NCBI GenBank assembly: GCA_025359985.1
Contig: JANYDB010000095.1
Span: 1 to 37,422, forward strand
Length of the DNA stretch: 37,422 nt
Direction: 5' to 3'
DNA from: Burkholderiales bacterium
GTDB taxonomy: Bacteria; Pseudomonadota; Gammaproteobacteria; Burkholderiales; Usitatibacteraceae
The position numbers and the translations under genes were made by a program. Under the pieces are notes generated by a model. It was not told the DNA's origin. It searched no databases and saw only the letters and a list, made by a program, of their open reading frames with translations. Of the stretch, positions 8,470 through 17,244 are shown piece by piece. The stretch's first letter is position 1. Each line of letters begins with the position of its first letter.

Positions 8470-9249
8470 ATGGATTTAGGTCTAAAAGGGCGACGTGCTT
8501 TAGTCACTGGCGGCAGTCGCGGCATTGGCCGCGCTATTGTTGATTTGCTGGCGGCAGAAGGCGCATCGGTGGCAATCTGCGCCCGTGGAGAAGCCGGAGT
8601 AGCCGCGACAGTGGCTGCCGTAACAGCGCGCGGTGCCGAGTCTGGTATCAAGGCCTATGGCGAAGCATTCGATGTGCGTAATGAAAGCGCTTTGAAAGGC
8701 TGGTTCCATCGCGCCAGTGACCATCTGGGCGGGGTAGATATCGTGGTAAGTAATGTCTCAACACGTCCCTCTGCGATGGGGATGCAAATGTGGCACGATG
8801 GTTTTGAAAGCGACATCCTGCAGCATGTTCAGCTGACCGAACTAGCGCTGCCCCTGCTAAAAACGGGGGTGAATCCAAATATCGTTTTTATTGCCTCCAT
8901 TGCGTCAGTGATGACCAATTTACCCCCGCACGAAGAAGCTTATGGCGCGATGAAAGCCGCACTGATTAATTACACAGGGCAGTTGGCGGCTCGCCATGCG
9001 GCTGCCGGTATTCGCGTGAATGCGGTTTCGCCTGGCCCCATTTTTTTTGAAGGTGGAGAGTGGGATATTAATCGCATCGAACGCCCGCAATTATTTGCAG
9101 CAGCAGCACGTTTGCCGGCGATGGGTCGCTTGGGGACACCCGCCGAGGTGGCTAACGCTGTGGTGTTTTTGACGAGTTCGGCGGCCAGCTACATTACGGG
9201 TGCCAATCTGCGGATTGATGGGGGAGCAATCAAGGCCAGTAATTTTTAA
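8470..9249 (+). CDS. Short-chain dehydrogenase/reductase, second copy of the operon
   Basis: A 259-residue SDR. It has TGGSRGIG for cofactor binding and a basic CARGEAG loop after the second strand, suggesting NADP preference, unlike its neighbour. The usual NNAG is replaced by SNVSTRP, a known variant in 3-oxoacyl-reductase-like SDRs. The catalytic Ser is in IASIASV and the Tyr-Lys pair in AYGAMKAAL. The end, SSAASYITGANLRIDGG, is typical. A strong ribosome site AGGAGG (8459-8464) precedes the ATG. The end overlaps the convergent hydrolase gene by four bases. Confidence 0.87.
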   Translation: MDLGLKGRRALVTGGSRGIGRAIVDLLAAEGASVAICARGEAGVAATVAAVTARGAESGIKAYGEAFDVRNESALKGWFHRASDHLGGVDIVVSNVSTRPSAMGMQMWHDGFESDILQHVQLTELALPLLKTGVNPNIVFIASIASVMTNLPPHEEAYGAMKAALINYTGQLAARHAAAGIRVNAVSPGPIFFEGGEWDINRIERPQLFAAAARLPAMGRLGTPAEVANAVVFLTSSAASYITGANLRIDGGAIKASNF

Positions 9250-10187
9250 TGCTGCAAGATCCATGCGCGGAGCAGTTTAATAATTTGTTCTGGTTGCTCA
9301 TGGATAAGACCGTGCCCGGCATTACTGATGCGCTCAATGGTGAGTTGCGGCACGTATTGATCCAGGCCGTCCAGCAGGCAAGGCAGCAGTAGCGGATCTT
9401 GCATACCCCATACGACGAGCGTGGGCACTAGAATTTTTAGTGCAGGACCCGGTTCAGCGACAGTCGCAGCAGATGCGATTTCATCAGGCACGCCATGAGT
9501 CGAAGCGCGATACCAGTTGAGCATGGCCGTGATTGCGCCAGGACGTGACCATGCGCGCAATTGATTTTCTTTGTCGGTAATGGAGATAGCGCCACGCGCC
9601 AGATGAGGGCCGAATAGCGACATCCAAAATGTCTCAAGCCCGATTGCCTGAAGTCGTGCTTCGCATCCCGGATCGCGCAGACGATTTATATATTGTGAAG
9701 CCGCGTGCTGCGCCGGATCTGTGTAAATAGCCCGCTCGAAAATATCGGGATGCGGTGCATTGAGTGTCACCAGACTCTTCATCAATTTCGGATAACGCGC
9801 GGTAAAATGCCATGCTGCTATGCCCCCCCAATCATGTCCGATCAGCGTGAACGGGGTTGCCTCGGTTGCGCCATAGTAAATCGCCAACGCGTGAATATCT
9901 GCAACAATCAAGGGCATCTGATAATCAGCGGGGCTGGCAGGCTGAGAAGATTCATTGAAGCCGCGGTTATCTGGCGCCACTACCAGATATTCATCGCTCA
10001 ACGCGTGCAAATACGGGCGCCAACTGACCCAGCTTTCCGGAAATCCATGCAAAAATATGATTAATTTTCGTGGCTTGCCGACCACGGTTTTTGTAGGGCT
10101 ATCGCCATTTTTATTACAAGCGCGAGCAACATGAAGACGCACCTGACTCCCCTGCACATAATCATGGTGAATCTCGGCCAAGCTCAT
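9246..10187 (-). CDS. Alpha/beta-hydrolase of the epoxide-hydrolase type
   Basis: A cytoplasmic hydrolase of about 313 residues. HGFPESW carries the oxyanion HGxP motif, and the nucleophile elbow is GHDWGG, so the nucleophile is Asp, as in soluble epoxide hydrolases and haloalkane dehalogenases rather than esterases. The late acid is in VVWGMQDPLL and the His in SNAGHGLIHEQP. The frame reaches an ATG at 10229, but the ATG at 10187 lies four bases past the upstream gene's stop and begins MSLAEIHHDY, a better start, so it was chosen. It is the second gene of a two-gene operon with the larger hydrolase. The substrate may be an epoxide of a lipid or terpenoid (inference). Confidence 0.82.
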   Translation of the reverse strand: MSLAEIHHDYVQGSQVRLHVARACNKNGDSPTKTVVGKPRKLIIFLHGFPESWVSWRPYLHALSDEYLVVAPDNRGFNESSQPASPADYQMPLIVADIHALAIYYGATEATPFTLIGHDWGGIAAWHFTARYPKLMKSLVTLNAPHPDIFERAIYTDPAQHAASQYINRLRDPGCEARLQAIGLETFWMSLFGPHLARGAISITDKENQLRAWSRPGAITAMLNWYRASTHGVPDEIASAATVAEPGPALKILVPTLVVWGMQDPLLLPCLLDGLDQYVPQLTIERISNAGHGLIHEQPEQIIKLLRAWILQH

Positions 10188-10191
10188 CAAA

Positions 10192-11661
10192 CTACTCGCC
10201 TGCTTTTTTATGATGCATCTCCAGGCCAAGCGCCCAACGGCGCTGAAAGCCTCGCCAATACTGGGCGGTCTCGTCTATGCCGGTCGCAAACGAAGCGCCG
10301 GCATTTTGTCCAAAAGCAGTGGGCCACTTGGCATCATTCGCCTTGACGGTAGGAAGCTGAAGATAGGTGCTGCGCGTATTGATGCCCTTTAAATGAAAAT
10401 CCAGAAAAGCCGTCATAAAGTGCTGGTTAATAGCGTTGATGCGGTCCTTGCGCCAGACGGGTTCATCGTAGTATTCGCGGGAAGAAAAATCATCCAGCGC
10501 TTCCGGCGGCGGTGGGTTGCCACCAATATTATGCCGCGCATTTTGATAAACCAGCATTTCCCGCGAAGCGCCCATCATGGCCTGGAAAAGGTATTTGACA
10601 CCTTGTTCATATTCAACAATATCGTCCTGATCGCCCACCACCAATAAAGTGGGCGTGAGGATTGATTGCAGACTGGATGCCGTCCAAGCGCGATTGGCGG
10701 GCTGTCCGCCCCAAGGCGCAATCAAGACCAGTGCTTTAATATTTTTGATGCGTGCTTTGCGGGCTTCATCAAATTGCATATTGCCCGCCGTCTGTGGTGC
10801 CATCACGGCTGCGGGAATCTGTTTGAAGGTAGGGCTGGCCGCATCATAGCCGGCGCCTGCGGTGGTGAGTGCGCCGAATCCGCCCATCGAATAACCAATC
10901 ACGCCAACGGCCGCAGGATCGATGATTCGACCCAGGGCATCGTCGCTATTTTTGGTCATCGCTAAAAGTTGCTCAAGCACATATTGCTGATCACGCGCCC
11001 GATGTACCAGCGTAGAACCGAATGACAGTGCGAACCCATTACCATCGGTAAAGGGAGCATCAGCGTGATCAATCGCAGCCACTACATATCCTTTTGAGGC
11101 CAGATTTTCGGTCAGGTAACTCATAAAAGTGCCCCAGCCCCCGAAGCCATGTGAAACCAGTACCAACGGGAATGGCTGGAGTGATTTGCCCGGCAGTGCA
11201 GGCAGTGGGGTGGCATCACGAATGGCAATTCCGGGATAGCTGAATTCAATGGCATTGATGGCGTTTTTGGCGCGTGGCAAGACCGCTTTATAGCTAACGA
11301 TGACGGCATCAGGCTTGGGCAATACCGCGGGATACCAGATTTCCACTTTTAAAACCCGATCTGATTTCGACGCTATACCGAATGTTTTTACCATTTTCGG
11401 AATGTCAGGCTGATCCGGATCGGTGAGTGTAATGGTGCGTACGCCAATCGCATGTGGGCCAACTTTAGCCAGTTCCGGTGCATCGCTGGGCGGGATGCTG
11501 TAGGGAGTTTGCAGCGGTGCCGCCAAAGCCGTGCCGATAGTGGAGCCCGTGCTTGCACCTAGGTTTGCTGCTACGGCAATAAAGATCGTTGCAGCAAACC
11601 TAAAACAGGAGACCCGATTTTTTACATAACGCGGCAGGTGAATAAGTAGCAGTGAGTGCAT
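10192..11661 (-). CDS. Exported alpha/beta-hydrolase, PAF-acetylhydrolase/dienelactone-hydrolase-like
   Basis: A hydrolase of about 489 residues. After a signal-like N-terminus (RFAATIFIAVAANLGAS...ALAAP) come an IGVRTITLTDP strand, KVEIWYPA, the oxyanion motif LVLVSHGFGGWGTFMSYL, and the nucleophile elbow VIGYSMGGFGAL (Ser). An acidic DQDDIV loop and ARHNIGGNP supply Asp and His. The pattern fits the platelet-activating-factor acetylhydrolase-like esterases that cleave short or modified acyl groups. The reading frame stays open to 11970, across the pentamer repeat and into the divergent gene, but the ATG at 11661 starts a proper signal peptide and is preferred. It forms an operon with the epoxide-hydrolase-like gene. 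It may be controlled by operator copy E. Confidence 0.8.
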   Translation of the reverse strand: MHSLLLIHLPRYVKNRVSCFRFAATIFIAVAANLGASTGSTIGTALAAPLQTPYSIPPSDAPELAKVGPHAIGVRTITLTDPDQPDIPKMVKTFGIASKSDRVLKVEIWYPAVLPKPDAVIVSYKAVLPRAKNAINAIEFSYPGIAIRDATPLPALPGKSLQPFPLVLVSHGFGGWGTFMSYLTENLASKGYVVAAIDHADAPFTDGNGFALSFGSTLVHRARDQQYVLEQLLAMTKNSDDALGRIIDPAAVGVIGYSMGGFGALTTAGAGYDAASPTFKQIPAAVMAPQTAGNMQFDEARKARIKNIKALVLIAPWGGQPANRAWTASSLQSILTPTLLVVGDQDDIVEYEQGVKYLFQAMMGASREMLVYQNARHNIGGNPPPPEALDDFSSREYYDEPVWRKDRINAINQHFMTAFLDFHLKGINTRSTYLQLPTVKANDAKWPTAFGQNAGASFATGIDETAQYWRGFQRRWALGLEMHHKKAGE

Positions 11662-11690
11662 AAGTGGAGTCTTATAAAAATAAATCAGGT

Positions 11691-11713
11691 GGGATGGAAT
11701 GGAATGGAATGGA
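11691..11713. repeat. Tandem GGAAT pentamer repeat
   Basis: About four and a half units of a five-base repeat: one GGGAT, three GGAAT and a partial unit, with further isolated ATGGAAT copies near 11748. It lies 30-52 bases upstream of the chosen start of the exported hydrolase, in its 5' leader. Repeats of this kind can change length by slippage. Confidence 0.75.
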
Positions 11714-11792
11714 CAAAAAATAAAACGGAATATTGAAAATAAAAAAAATGGAATGACTATGTAATGGCACACCAAAAATAATAGTATTATAC

Positions 11793-11814
11793 TTATTATA
11801 CTTTTCGTCAATAA
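11793..11814 (+). promoter_or_regulatory. Island operator motif, copy E (galactosidase/hydrolase divergent region)
   Basis: It reads TTAT-N9-CGTCAATAA and matches copy C (TonB receptor region) at 19 of 22 positions. It covers a -10-like TATACT (11797-11802) whose start site would fall inside the motif, 18 bases before the beta-galactosidase start codon. On the other strand its TTGACG could serve as a -35 for the exported hydrolase. Confidence 0.65.
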
Positions 11815-11826
11815 AGTGAGGTTGTT

Positions 11827-13836
11827 TTGAAACTCGGCGTCTGTTATTACCCCGAGCAGTGGCCGGAAGACTGGTGGGCAGATGATGCCAGACGCATGCG
11901 CGATATCGGTATCAGCCATGTGCGGATTGCAGAATTTGCCTGGAGTGTGATTGAGCCTGAACCTGATCATTTTGAATGGTCATGGCTGGATCACGCCATC
12001 GAAACACTGCATGATCAAGGACTGTCGATCATTCTCTGTACACCGACTGCAACGCCGCCGAAATGGCTGGTTGATGCCCATCCTGATATTCTCGCAGTTG
12101 ATGCGCAAGGGGTGACCAGAGAATTTGGTTCACGCCGCCATTATTGTTTTTCTAGTGCTGTCTATCGGCAGCAATCGCAACGCATCACGCGTTTGATGGC
12201 GACGCGTTATGGTGAGCATCCCGCAGTTACCGCCTGGCAAACCGATAATGAATATGGCTGTCACGATACGGTACTAAGCTACTCACCGGCGGCGCGACGC
12301 GCATTTCGTGGTTGGCTGAAAGTACGATACCAAAATATTGAGGCGCTTAATCACGCCTGGGGTAGCGTTTTCTGGAGCCAGTGTTATCGAGATTTCAATG
12401 AGGTGGATCCTCCGGTAGCGGCGGTGACTGAAACCAATCCGGCCCATCGCCTTGATTGGCAGCGCTTTGCGTCAGATGAGGTGGTGGCATTCAACCGCGA
12501 GCAGGTGCAGATACTGCGGGAGCTGTCACCAGGCCGTTCACTGACGCATAATTTCATGGGTTTTTTCACAGGCTTTAACCACCATGATGTGGCCGCCGAT
12601 TTGGATGTGGCTTCATGGGATAGTTACCCGCTGGGTTTTACGCAAATGTTTTTTTTATCACCGGACGAAAAAACCCGATGGGCGCGATCAGGTCATCCCG
12701 ATATTGCCAGCTTTCATCATGATTTGTATCGCGGTATGTGTGTTGGCAAAAGCGCTGATGATGGCACGGGTAGTAGCGATGATAAAAAAACCGGTCGCTG
12801 GTGGGTGATGGAGCAACAGCCGGGCCCGGTTAATTGGGCACACTGGAATCCACTGCCGTATAACGGCATGGTCAGGCTTTGGACCTGGCAAGCGTTTGCT
12901 CACGGCGCTGAGTTGGTGAGTTATTTTCGTTGGCGTCAGGCGCCTTTTGCGCAGGAGCAAATGCACGCGGGACTATTGCGCTGTGATCGAAGTGACGATC
13001 AGGGCGCACTTGAAGCTGCTGAAGTCGGTAAAGAACTGGTGCAGCTGCGGCAGAAATTGCCTATCGATAATTTGTCGGTACGGCCAAATGTCGCGCTGGT
13101 GTTTGATTATGACGCCTTATGGATGACGCAGATTCAACCGCAAGGTGCCGATTACAACGGGCTTGAGCTGTGCTTCCGGATATATAGCGCGTTCCGGCAA
13201 ATGGGCCTGGATGTTGATGTGGTGAGTCCGCATGCGGTGCTTAGCCACTATCGGCTGATTGTATTGCCCGCGATGCATCATGTATCGGCGGCTTTGCTGG
13301 CGAAATTGAGTGCCTCAACTGCCGAGATTGTATTGGGGCCACGGACGGGCTCAAAGACGGCGAATTTTCAAATTCCTGCTAACCTGGCACCTGGCGTGTT
13401 GGCTGAACTGGCGGGCATAACGATACAACGAGTTGCCTCAACGCCGCCAGGCATCGCCCATGAAATTTTGCTCGATGGGCAAACGCTGACCGCCACACGG
13501 TGGCGTGAAGAGCTGCGCTTGAATGCCGCCACGGCAGAAGCCTGGTTTGAGGACGGCGGCGTGGCAATCAGCCGCCATCTTCTGGTGCGCTATGTGGCCG
13601 CGTGGCTATCGCCGAATAGTTGGTACACTTTGCTACGAATAGCGGCGGTTGATGCTGGTCTGATGGTCACTGATCTGCCTGCCGCGTTACGGGTCAGCCG
13701 ACTAGGGGAACTGACCATGGTTTTTAATTTTGGCGATGAGTTCCTCACCTGGATGCCGTCATACCGCGCTGAAAATCTGCTCGGTGGGGCGGTGTTAGCG
13801 CCACGTGATATTGCTGTCTGGCGCAGTCTGCCGTGA
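11827..13836 (+). CDS. Beta-galactosidase, glycoside hydrolase family 42
   Basis: A 669-residue cytoplasmic glycosidase with the GH42 (beta/alpha)8 barrel followed by the trimerisation and C-terminal beta domains. Landmarks are MKLGVCYYPEQWPEDWW and RIAEFAWSVIEPEP near the start, the acid/base Glu142 in WQTDNEYGCHD, and the nucleophile Glu329 in WWVMEQQPGPVNWA. The HRLDWQRFASDEV and FRWRQAPFAQEQMHAGLL segments are typical. There is no signal peptide, so the substrate must be imported or released outside by others. The start is TTG with GAGG at 11818-11821, five bases before it. The gene leads an operon of GH36, galT, galK and galM, and its promoter region carries operator copy E. Confidence 0.92.
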   Translation: MKLGVCYYPEQWPEDWWADDARRMRDIGISHVRIAEFAWSVIEPEPDHFEWSWLDHAIETLHDQGLSIILCTPTATPPKWLVDAHPDILAVDAQGVTREFGSRRHYCFSSAVYRQQSQRITRLMATRYGEHPAVTAWQTDNEYGCHDTVLSYSPAARRAFRGWLKVRYQNIEALNHAWGSVFWSQCYRDFNEVDPPVAAVTETNPAHRLDWQRFASDEVVAFNREQVQILRELSPGRSLTHNFMGFFTGFNHHDVAADLDVASWDSYPLGFTQMFFLSPDEKTRWARSGHPDIASFHHDLYRGMCVGKSADDGTGSSDDKKTGRWWVMEQQPGPVNWAHWNPLPYNGMVRLWTWQAFAHGAELVSYFRWRQAPFAQEQMHAGLLRCDRSDDQGALEAAEVGKELVQLRQKLPIDNLSVRPNVALVFDYDALWMTQIQPQGADYNGLELCFRIYSAFRQMGLDVDVVSPHAVLSHYRLIVLPAMHHVSAALLAKLSASTAEIVLGPRTGSKTANFQIPANLAPGVLAELAGITIQRVASTPPGIAHEILLDGQTLTATRWREELRLNAATAEAWFEDGGVAISRHLLVRYVAAWLSPNSWYTLLRIAAVDAGLMVTDLPAALRVSRLGELTMVFNFGDEFLTWMPSYRAENLLGGAVLAPRDIAVWRSLP

Positions 13837-15986
13837 AATCAGTCGACTCAAACTATATTTTTTTGCATGGCCTGCACAGCAGTGTGGTGCTGGAGGTCGG
13901 CACCACGGAAGCGCCGCTGTGGCGTTACTGGGGGCCACGCCTGTGCGAAGCAACACTACCGCCGTCAAGCCTGCGTCAAACAAGGCCGATGCCACCGGCG
14001 TCACTTGAATTCGACCAACCGTTAACCATTGCCCCCAGCTTCGGATGCGGCTGGTTTGGACAGGCGGCATTACTGGCCCATCGCAGCGGGCAGCAATTCG
14101 CACAGCAGTGGGGTGTTTGTGAAACCGTGCAACCAACACCTCAGCGCATCATCTTCACCATGCGCGATCAAATAGCGGCGTTGCGTTTAATCATCACCCT
14201 GCATTTGGAAAAAACATCGGATGTGTTAACGGTGCAATCCTGCTTGCACAATGACGGCGGTGATGTGCTTGATGTGCAATGGTTGGCCGCTGCCACATTG
14301 CCGCTGCCGGCCCGCAGCGATCGCGTTCAATCCTATACAGGTGAATGGGCAAATGAATTTCAGATGCAGATCGAGGCGCTATCGCGCAGCACGTGGCGTC
14401 GTGAAAATAGTCGGGGCCGTACCGCGCATGATTGTTTTCCAGGCGCGATTGTTTTGGGTGAAGGCGTCACCTCGCATCAAGGTGCCGTATTTGGTGCGCA
14501 CCTAGGCTGGTCTGGCAATCATGCGCAAACCATCGAGTGGCAGCATGATGGCCAATATCAATGGCAGTTGGGTGAATGGTTGGCGCCGGGAGAGGTGCGT
14601 CTGCTGCCCGGCGAATGCCTGTCCAGCCCTACGGTTTATGCGGCTTTTTCTGCCGATGGTTTGAATGGCATCGCGCAAAGCTTTCATGCTGCCGCTCGCG
14701 CGGTGCTGGCGGGGCACTACGGTGACAAACATAAAATGCCACCGCGCCAAGTGCATCTCAATACCTGGGAAGCTATATATTTTGATCACCATGAAGACGA
14801 CCTGATGGCGCTTGCCACCGCCGCGGCTGCCTTGGGCGTGGAGCGTTTCGTGCTGGACGATGGCTGGTTCCATGCGCGGAATAACGACGCTGCCGGCTTG
14901 GGCGACTGGTGGCCGGATGCCCACAAATATCCGCAGGGATTGCTGCCATTGGCGCAGCATGTTGAGGCCTGCGGCATGAATTTTGGTTTATGGCTTGAGC
15001 CCGAAATGGTCAGTTTGGACAGTGATTTATATCGTGCACATCCTGATTGGGTCATGCAGTTAGCGCAGCGCCCGTTACTGACGGGCCGTCGGCAACTGGT
15101 GCTTGATTTAGCGCGTGATGAGGTGGCGGATTATTTATTTACGCGGCTGCACATCTTGCTTACGACGCTACCGATTGTTTATCTCAAATGGGATATGAAT
15201 CGTGACCTTGCGATGGCCGGTCACCACGGCACCGCGGCATATCGGCAGCAGGTAGCAGCGCTCTATCGACTGTTGGAGCGGGTTCATGAAGCCTGCCCCG
15301 CGTTGGAAATCGAAAGCTGCGCGTCAGGGGGCGGGCGCGTTGATTTGGGCATCCTGCAGTACGCGCAGCGCTTCTGGACGAGTGATAACAATGACGCGCT
15401 CGCGCGGATCTCGATTCAGCGCGGTGCGCTGCAATGGTTGCCGCCTGAATTACTGGGTGCCCATGTGGGGGCGGCACCTTCGCACATAACCGGGCGAAGC
15501 CAAGCACTGGCGTTTCGTGCTGCGGTGGCGCTAGGCGGGCATTTTGGGGTGGAGCTGGATGTTCGCAAGCTGTCAATAGAGGATCGCCTCTGCCTTAAAA
15601 AATGGATAGATTTATACCGGCGTTTACGTCATGAAATGCATCAATCACGCGTCTGGCAAGGCGCAGCCGGTGACGGCGTGGTGTGGCAGGCGCATGGTGG
15701 TGAAGCCTCGCTGATACTGCTGATTTATCGCCTGACGCCAACCACCCAGCGTTGGGCACAGCCCATGATATTGCCGATGCTGGATGTGACCCGGGCCTAC
15801 CGGATTGAGCGGCTTGATCCGGTGACGCCAGCCATTGATCAGGCCACTCCATATTTCTTTGATGAGTTGAGCGGGCAGGGTGCTACCGTCAGTGGCGATT
15901 GGCTGGTTCACCACGGCTTGCCGCTGCTGCACATGCCCGCTGAAACTGCCATTGTTTGTCGTCTCACTGCTTTGCCGCAGTCATGA
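13833..15986 (+). CDS. Alpha-galactosidase, glycoside hydrolase family 36
   Basis: A 717-residue enzyme that removes terminal alpha-galactose. The N-terminal beta-sandwich is followed by the barrel starting at VHLNTWEAIYFDHHE. VLDDGWFHARNND and LGDWWPDAHKYPQGL are family signatures; the nucleophile is Asp454 in YLKWDMNRD, and the acid/base is Asp518 in FWTSDNNDA. IESCASGGGRVDLGIL supplies the CxxGGxR loop. There is no signal peptide. The start is a GTG overlapping the GH42 stop (GTGA), so translation is coupled. The pairing of alpha- and beta-galactosidase in one operon implies a substrate carrying both linkages, such as digalactosyl compounds (inference). Confidence 0.93.
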   Translation: MKSVDSNYIFLHGLHSSVVLEVGTTEAPLWRYWGPRLCEATLPPSSLRQTRPMPPASLEFDQPLTIAPSFGCGWFGQAALLAHRSGQQFAQQWGVCETVQPTPQRIIFTMRDQIAALRLIITLHLEKTSDVLTVQSCLHNDGGDVLDVQWLAAATLPLPARSDRVQSYTGEWANEFQMQIEALSRSTWRRENSRGRTAHDCFPGAIVLGEGVTSHQGAVFGAHLGWSGNHAQTIEWQHDGQYQWQLGEWLAPGEVRLLPGECLSSPTVYAAFSADGLNGIAQSFHAAARAVLAGHYGDKHKMPPRQVHLNTWEAIYFDHHEDDLMALATAAAALGVERFVLDDGWFHARNNDAAGLGDWWPDAHKYPQGLLPLAQHVEACGMNFGLWLEPEMVSLDSDLYRAHPDWVMQLAQRPLLTGRRQLVLDLARDEVADYLFTRLHILLTTLPIVYLKWDMNRDLAMAGHHGTAAYRQQVAALYRLLERVHEACPALEIESCASGGGRVDLGILQYAQRFWTSDNNDALARISIQRGALQWLPPELLGAHVGAAPSHITGRSQALAFRAAVALGGHFGVELDVRKLSIEDRLCLKKWIDLYRRLRHEMHQSRVWQGAAGDGVVWQAHGGEASLILLIYRLTPTTQRWAQPMILPMLDVTRAYRIERLDPVTPAIDQATPYFFDELSGQGATVSGDWLVHHGLPLLHMPAETAIVCRLTALPQS

Positions 15987-16041
15987 ATACTTTAATTGCC
16001 AACCTCTTAATCACCAATTGCACAAGCTCGATTCCATACCG

Positions 16042-17244
16042 ATGATGACCACTGAACTTGATCCTGCCCATGATCCGCACCGCCGCCACAATCCACTGAC
16101 CGGTGAGTGGGTACTGGTTTCGCCACAACGCAATTTGCGGCCCTGGCAGGGCAGTCAGGAAACGGCCGATCATTTACAGCAGCCTGCCTATGATTCGCAA
16201 TGTTATTTGTGCCCCGGCAATAGTCGTATTAACGGTAAGCGTAACCCTGACTATGCGGGTACTTATGTGTTTGATAATGATTTTGCAACGGTATTGCCAG
16301 GATCAGCTCATAGACCATCCATCGCAAATACAATCGTAGCTTCGGCGGATGTTGTAGCTCATGCCAGTGGCCATGAGAAAATTTTCCAGACGCAAAGCGT
16401 GCACGGGGTCTGCCGTGTGCTTTGTTTTTCACCCGATCACAGCAAAAGTTTGCCTGAGCTTTCAGTCGGCGAAATTGGACAGGTTATTGAATCATGGTGC
16501 AGTGAAAGTGAGGCTTTGGGCCTGCGCTATCCGTGGGTGCAGGTATTTGAAAACAAAGGCGCGATGATGGGTTGTTCTAATCCGCATCCGCATGGCCAAA
16601 TTTGGGCGACAGATTATTTACCCAACGAGGCGCGCCGCGAAGATGCTTGTCAGCTTGAATACTATGCGCGTCACGGGAGAGCATTACTGCTTGATGTGGC
16701 TGAGCATGAAGCAGCCGTTAATGAACGTGTTGTGGTGGCAACGGAGCATTGGCTGGCGATAGTGCCGTATTGGGCGAGCTGGCCGTTTGAGACGCTGTTG
16801 TTACCACGTGCGGCGACCCAGCGACTGTCGCAGCTTTCTGGCGCGCAGCGTGCTGATCTGGCAATCGCATTACAGGCGCTCACGATTCGCTACGACAATC
16901 TTTTTCAGTGCAGCTTCCCATATTCAATGGGTTGGCATGGCGCACCCTACGATCATGGCGAAACAGATTCTGGCGTGGGTACGAATGCTGCGTCAATGCC
17001 AATTGGGCAAACGCATGAGCAACCCTATGATCAAACGCACGGACATCCACCTGGGCAACTGCACCAGCACGCACACTGGCAGCTGCACGCCCATTTTTAC
17101 CCACCCCTGTTACGCTCCGCCACAGTGCGTAAATTTATGGTCGGTTTTGAAATGATGGCCGAGGCGCAGCGTGATATTACGCCTGAGCAGGCCGCCTGCA
17201 TGCTGCGCGCCACATCCCTCATTCATTTCAAGAGCGCCCCATGA
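16042..17244 (+). CDS. galT: Galactose-1-phosphate uridylyltransferase with a His-rich insertion
   Basis: GalT swaps UMP between UDP-glucose and galactose-1-phosphate (Leloir pathway). HRRHNPLTGEWVLVSPQR opens the protein; zinc ligands Cys54 and Cys57 are in CYLCPGN, and the active site is HPHGQ with His182 and the nucleophile His184. The iron-site HxH is in HWQLHAHFYPPLLRS. The frame is open from 15880 inside the GH36 gene, but the ATG at 16042 matches the family start; the ATG at 16045 is equally possible. The protein has 400 residues against about 348 in E. coli. Most of the excess is roughly 33 residues inserted at 16951-17073, between GWHGAPY and HWQLHAHF, rich in His and Gln. It overlaps galK by four bases. 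Confidence 0.94.
   Translation: MMTTELDPAHDPHRRHNPLTGEWVLVSPQRNLRPWQGSQETADHLQQPAYDSQCYLCPGNSRINGKRNPDYAGTYVFDNDFATVLPGSAHRPSIANTIVASADVVAHASGHEKIFQTQSVHGVCRVLCFSPDHSKSLPELSVGEIGQVIESWCSESEALGLRYPWVQVFENKGAMMGCSNPHPHGQIWATDYLPNEARREDACQLEYYARHGRALLLDVAEHEAAVNERVVVATEHWLAIVPYWASWPFETLLLPRAATQRLSQLSGAQRADLAIALQALTIRYDNLFQCSFPYSMGWHGAPYDHGETDSGVGTNAASMPIGQTHEQPYDQTHGHPPGQLHQHAHWQLHAHFYPPLLRSATVRKFMVGFEMMAEAQRDITPEQAACMLRATSLIHFKSAP

Noticed and set aside
11662-11970. 103 extra N-terminal residues of the exported hydrolase frame
   Set aside because: They would cross the pentamer repeat and overlap the divergent GH42 gene; the ATG at 11661 starts a proper signal peptide.
15880-16041. 54 extra N-terminal residues of the galT frame
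   Set aside because: This part lies within the GH36 gene or shows no family similarity; conserved GalT sequence starts after 16042.
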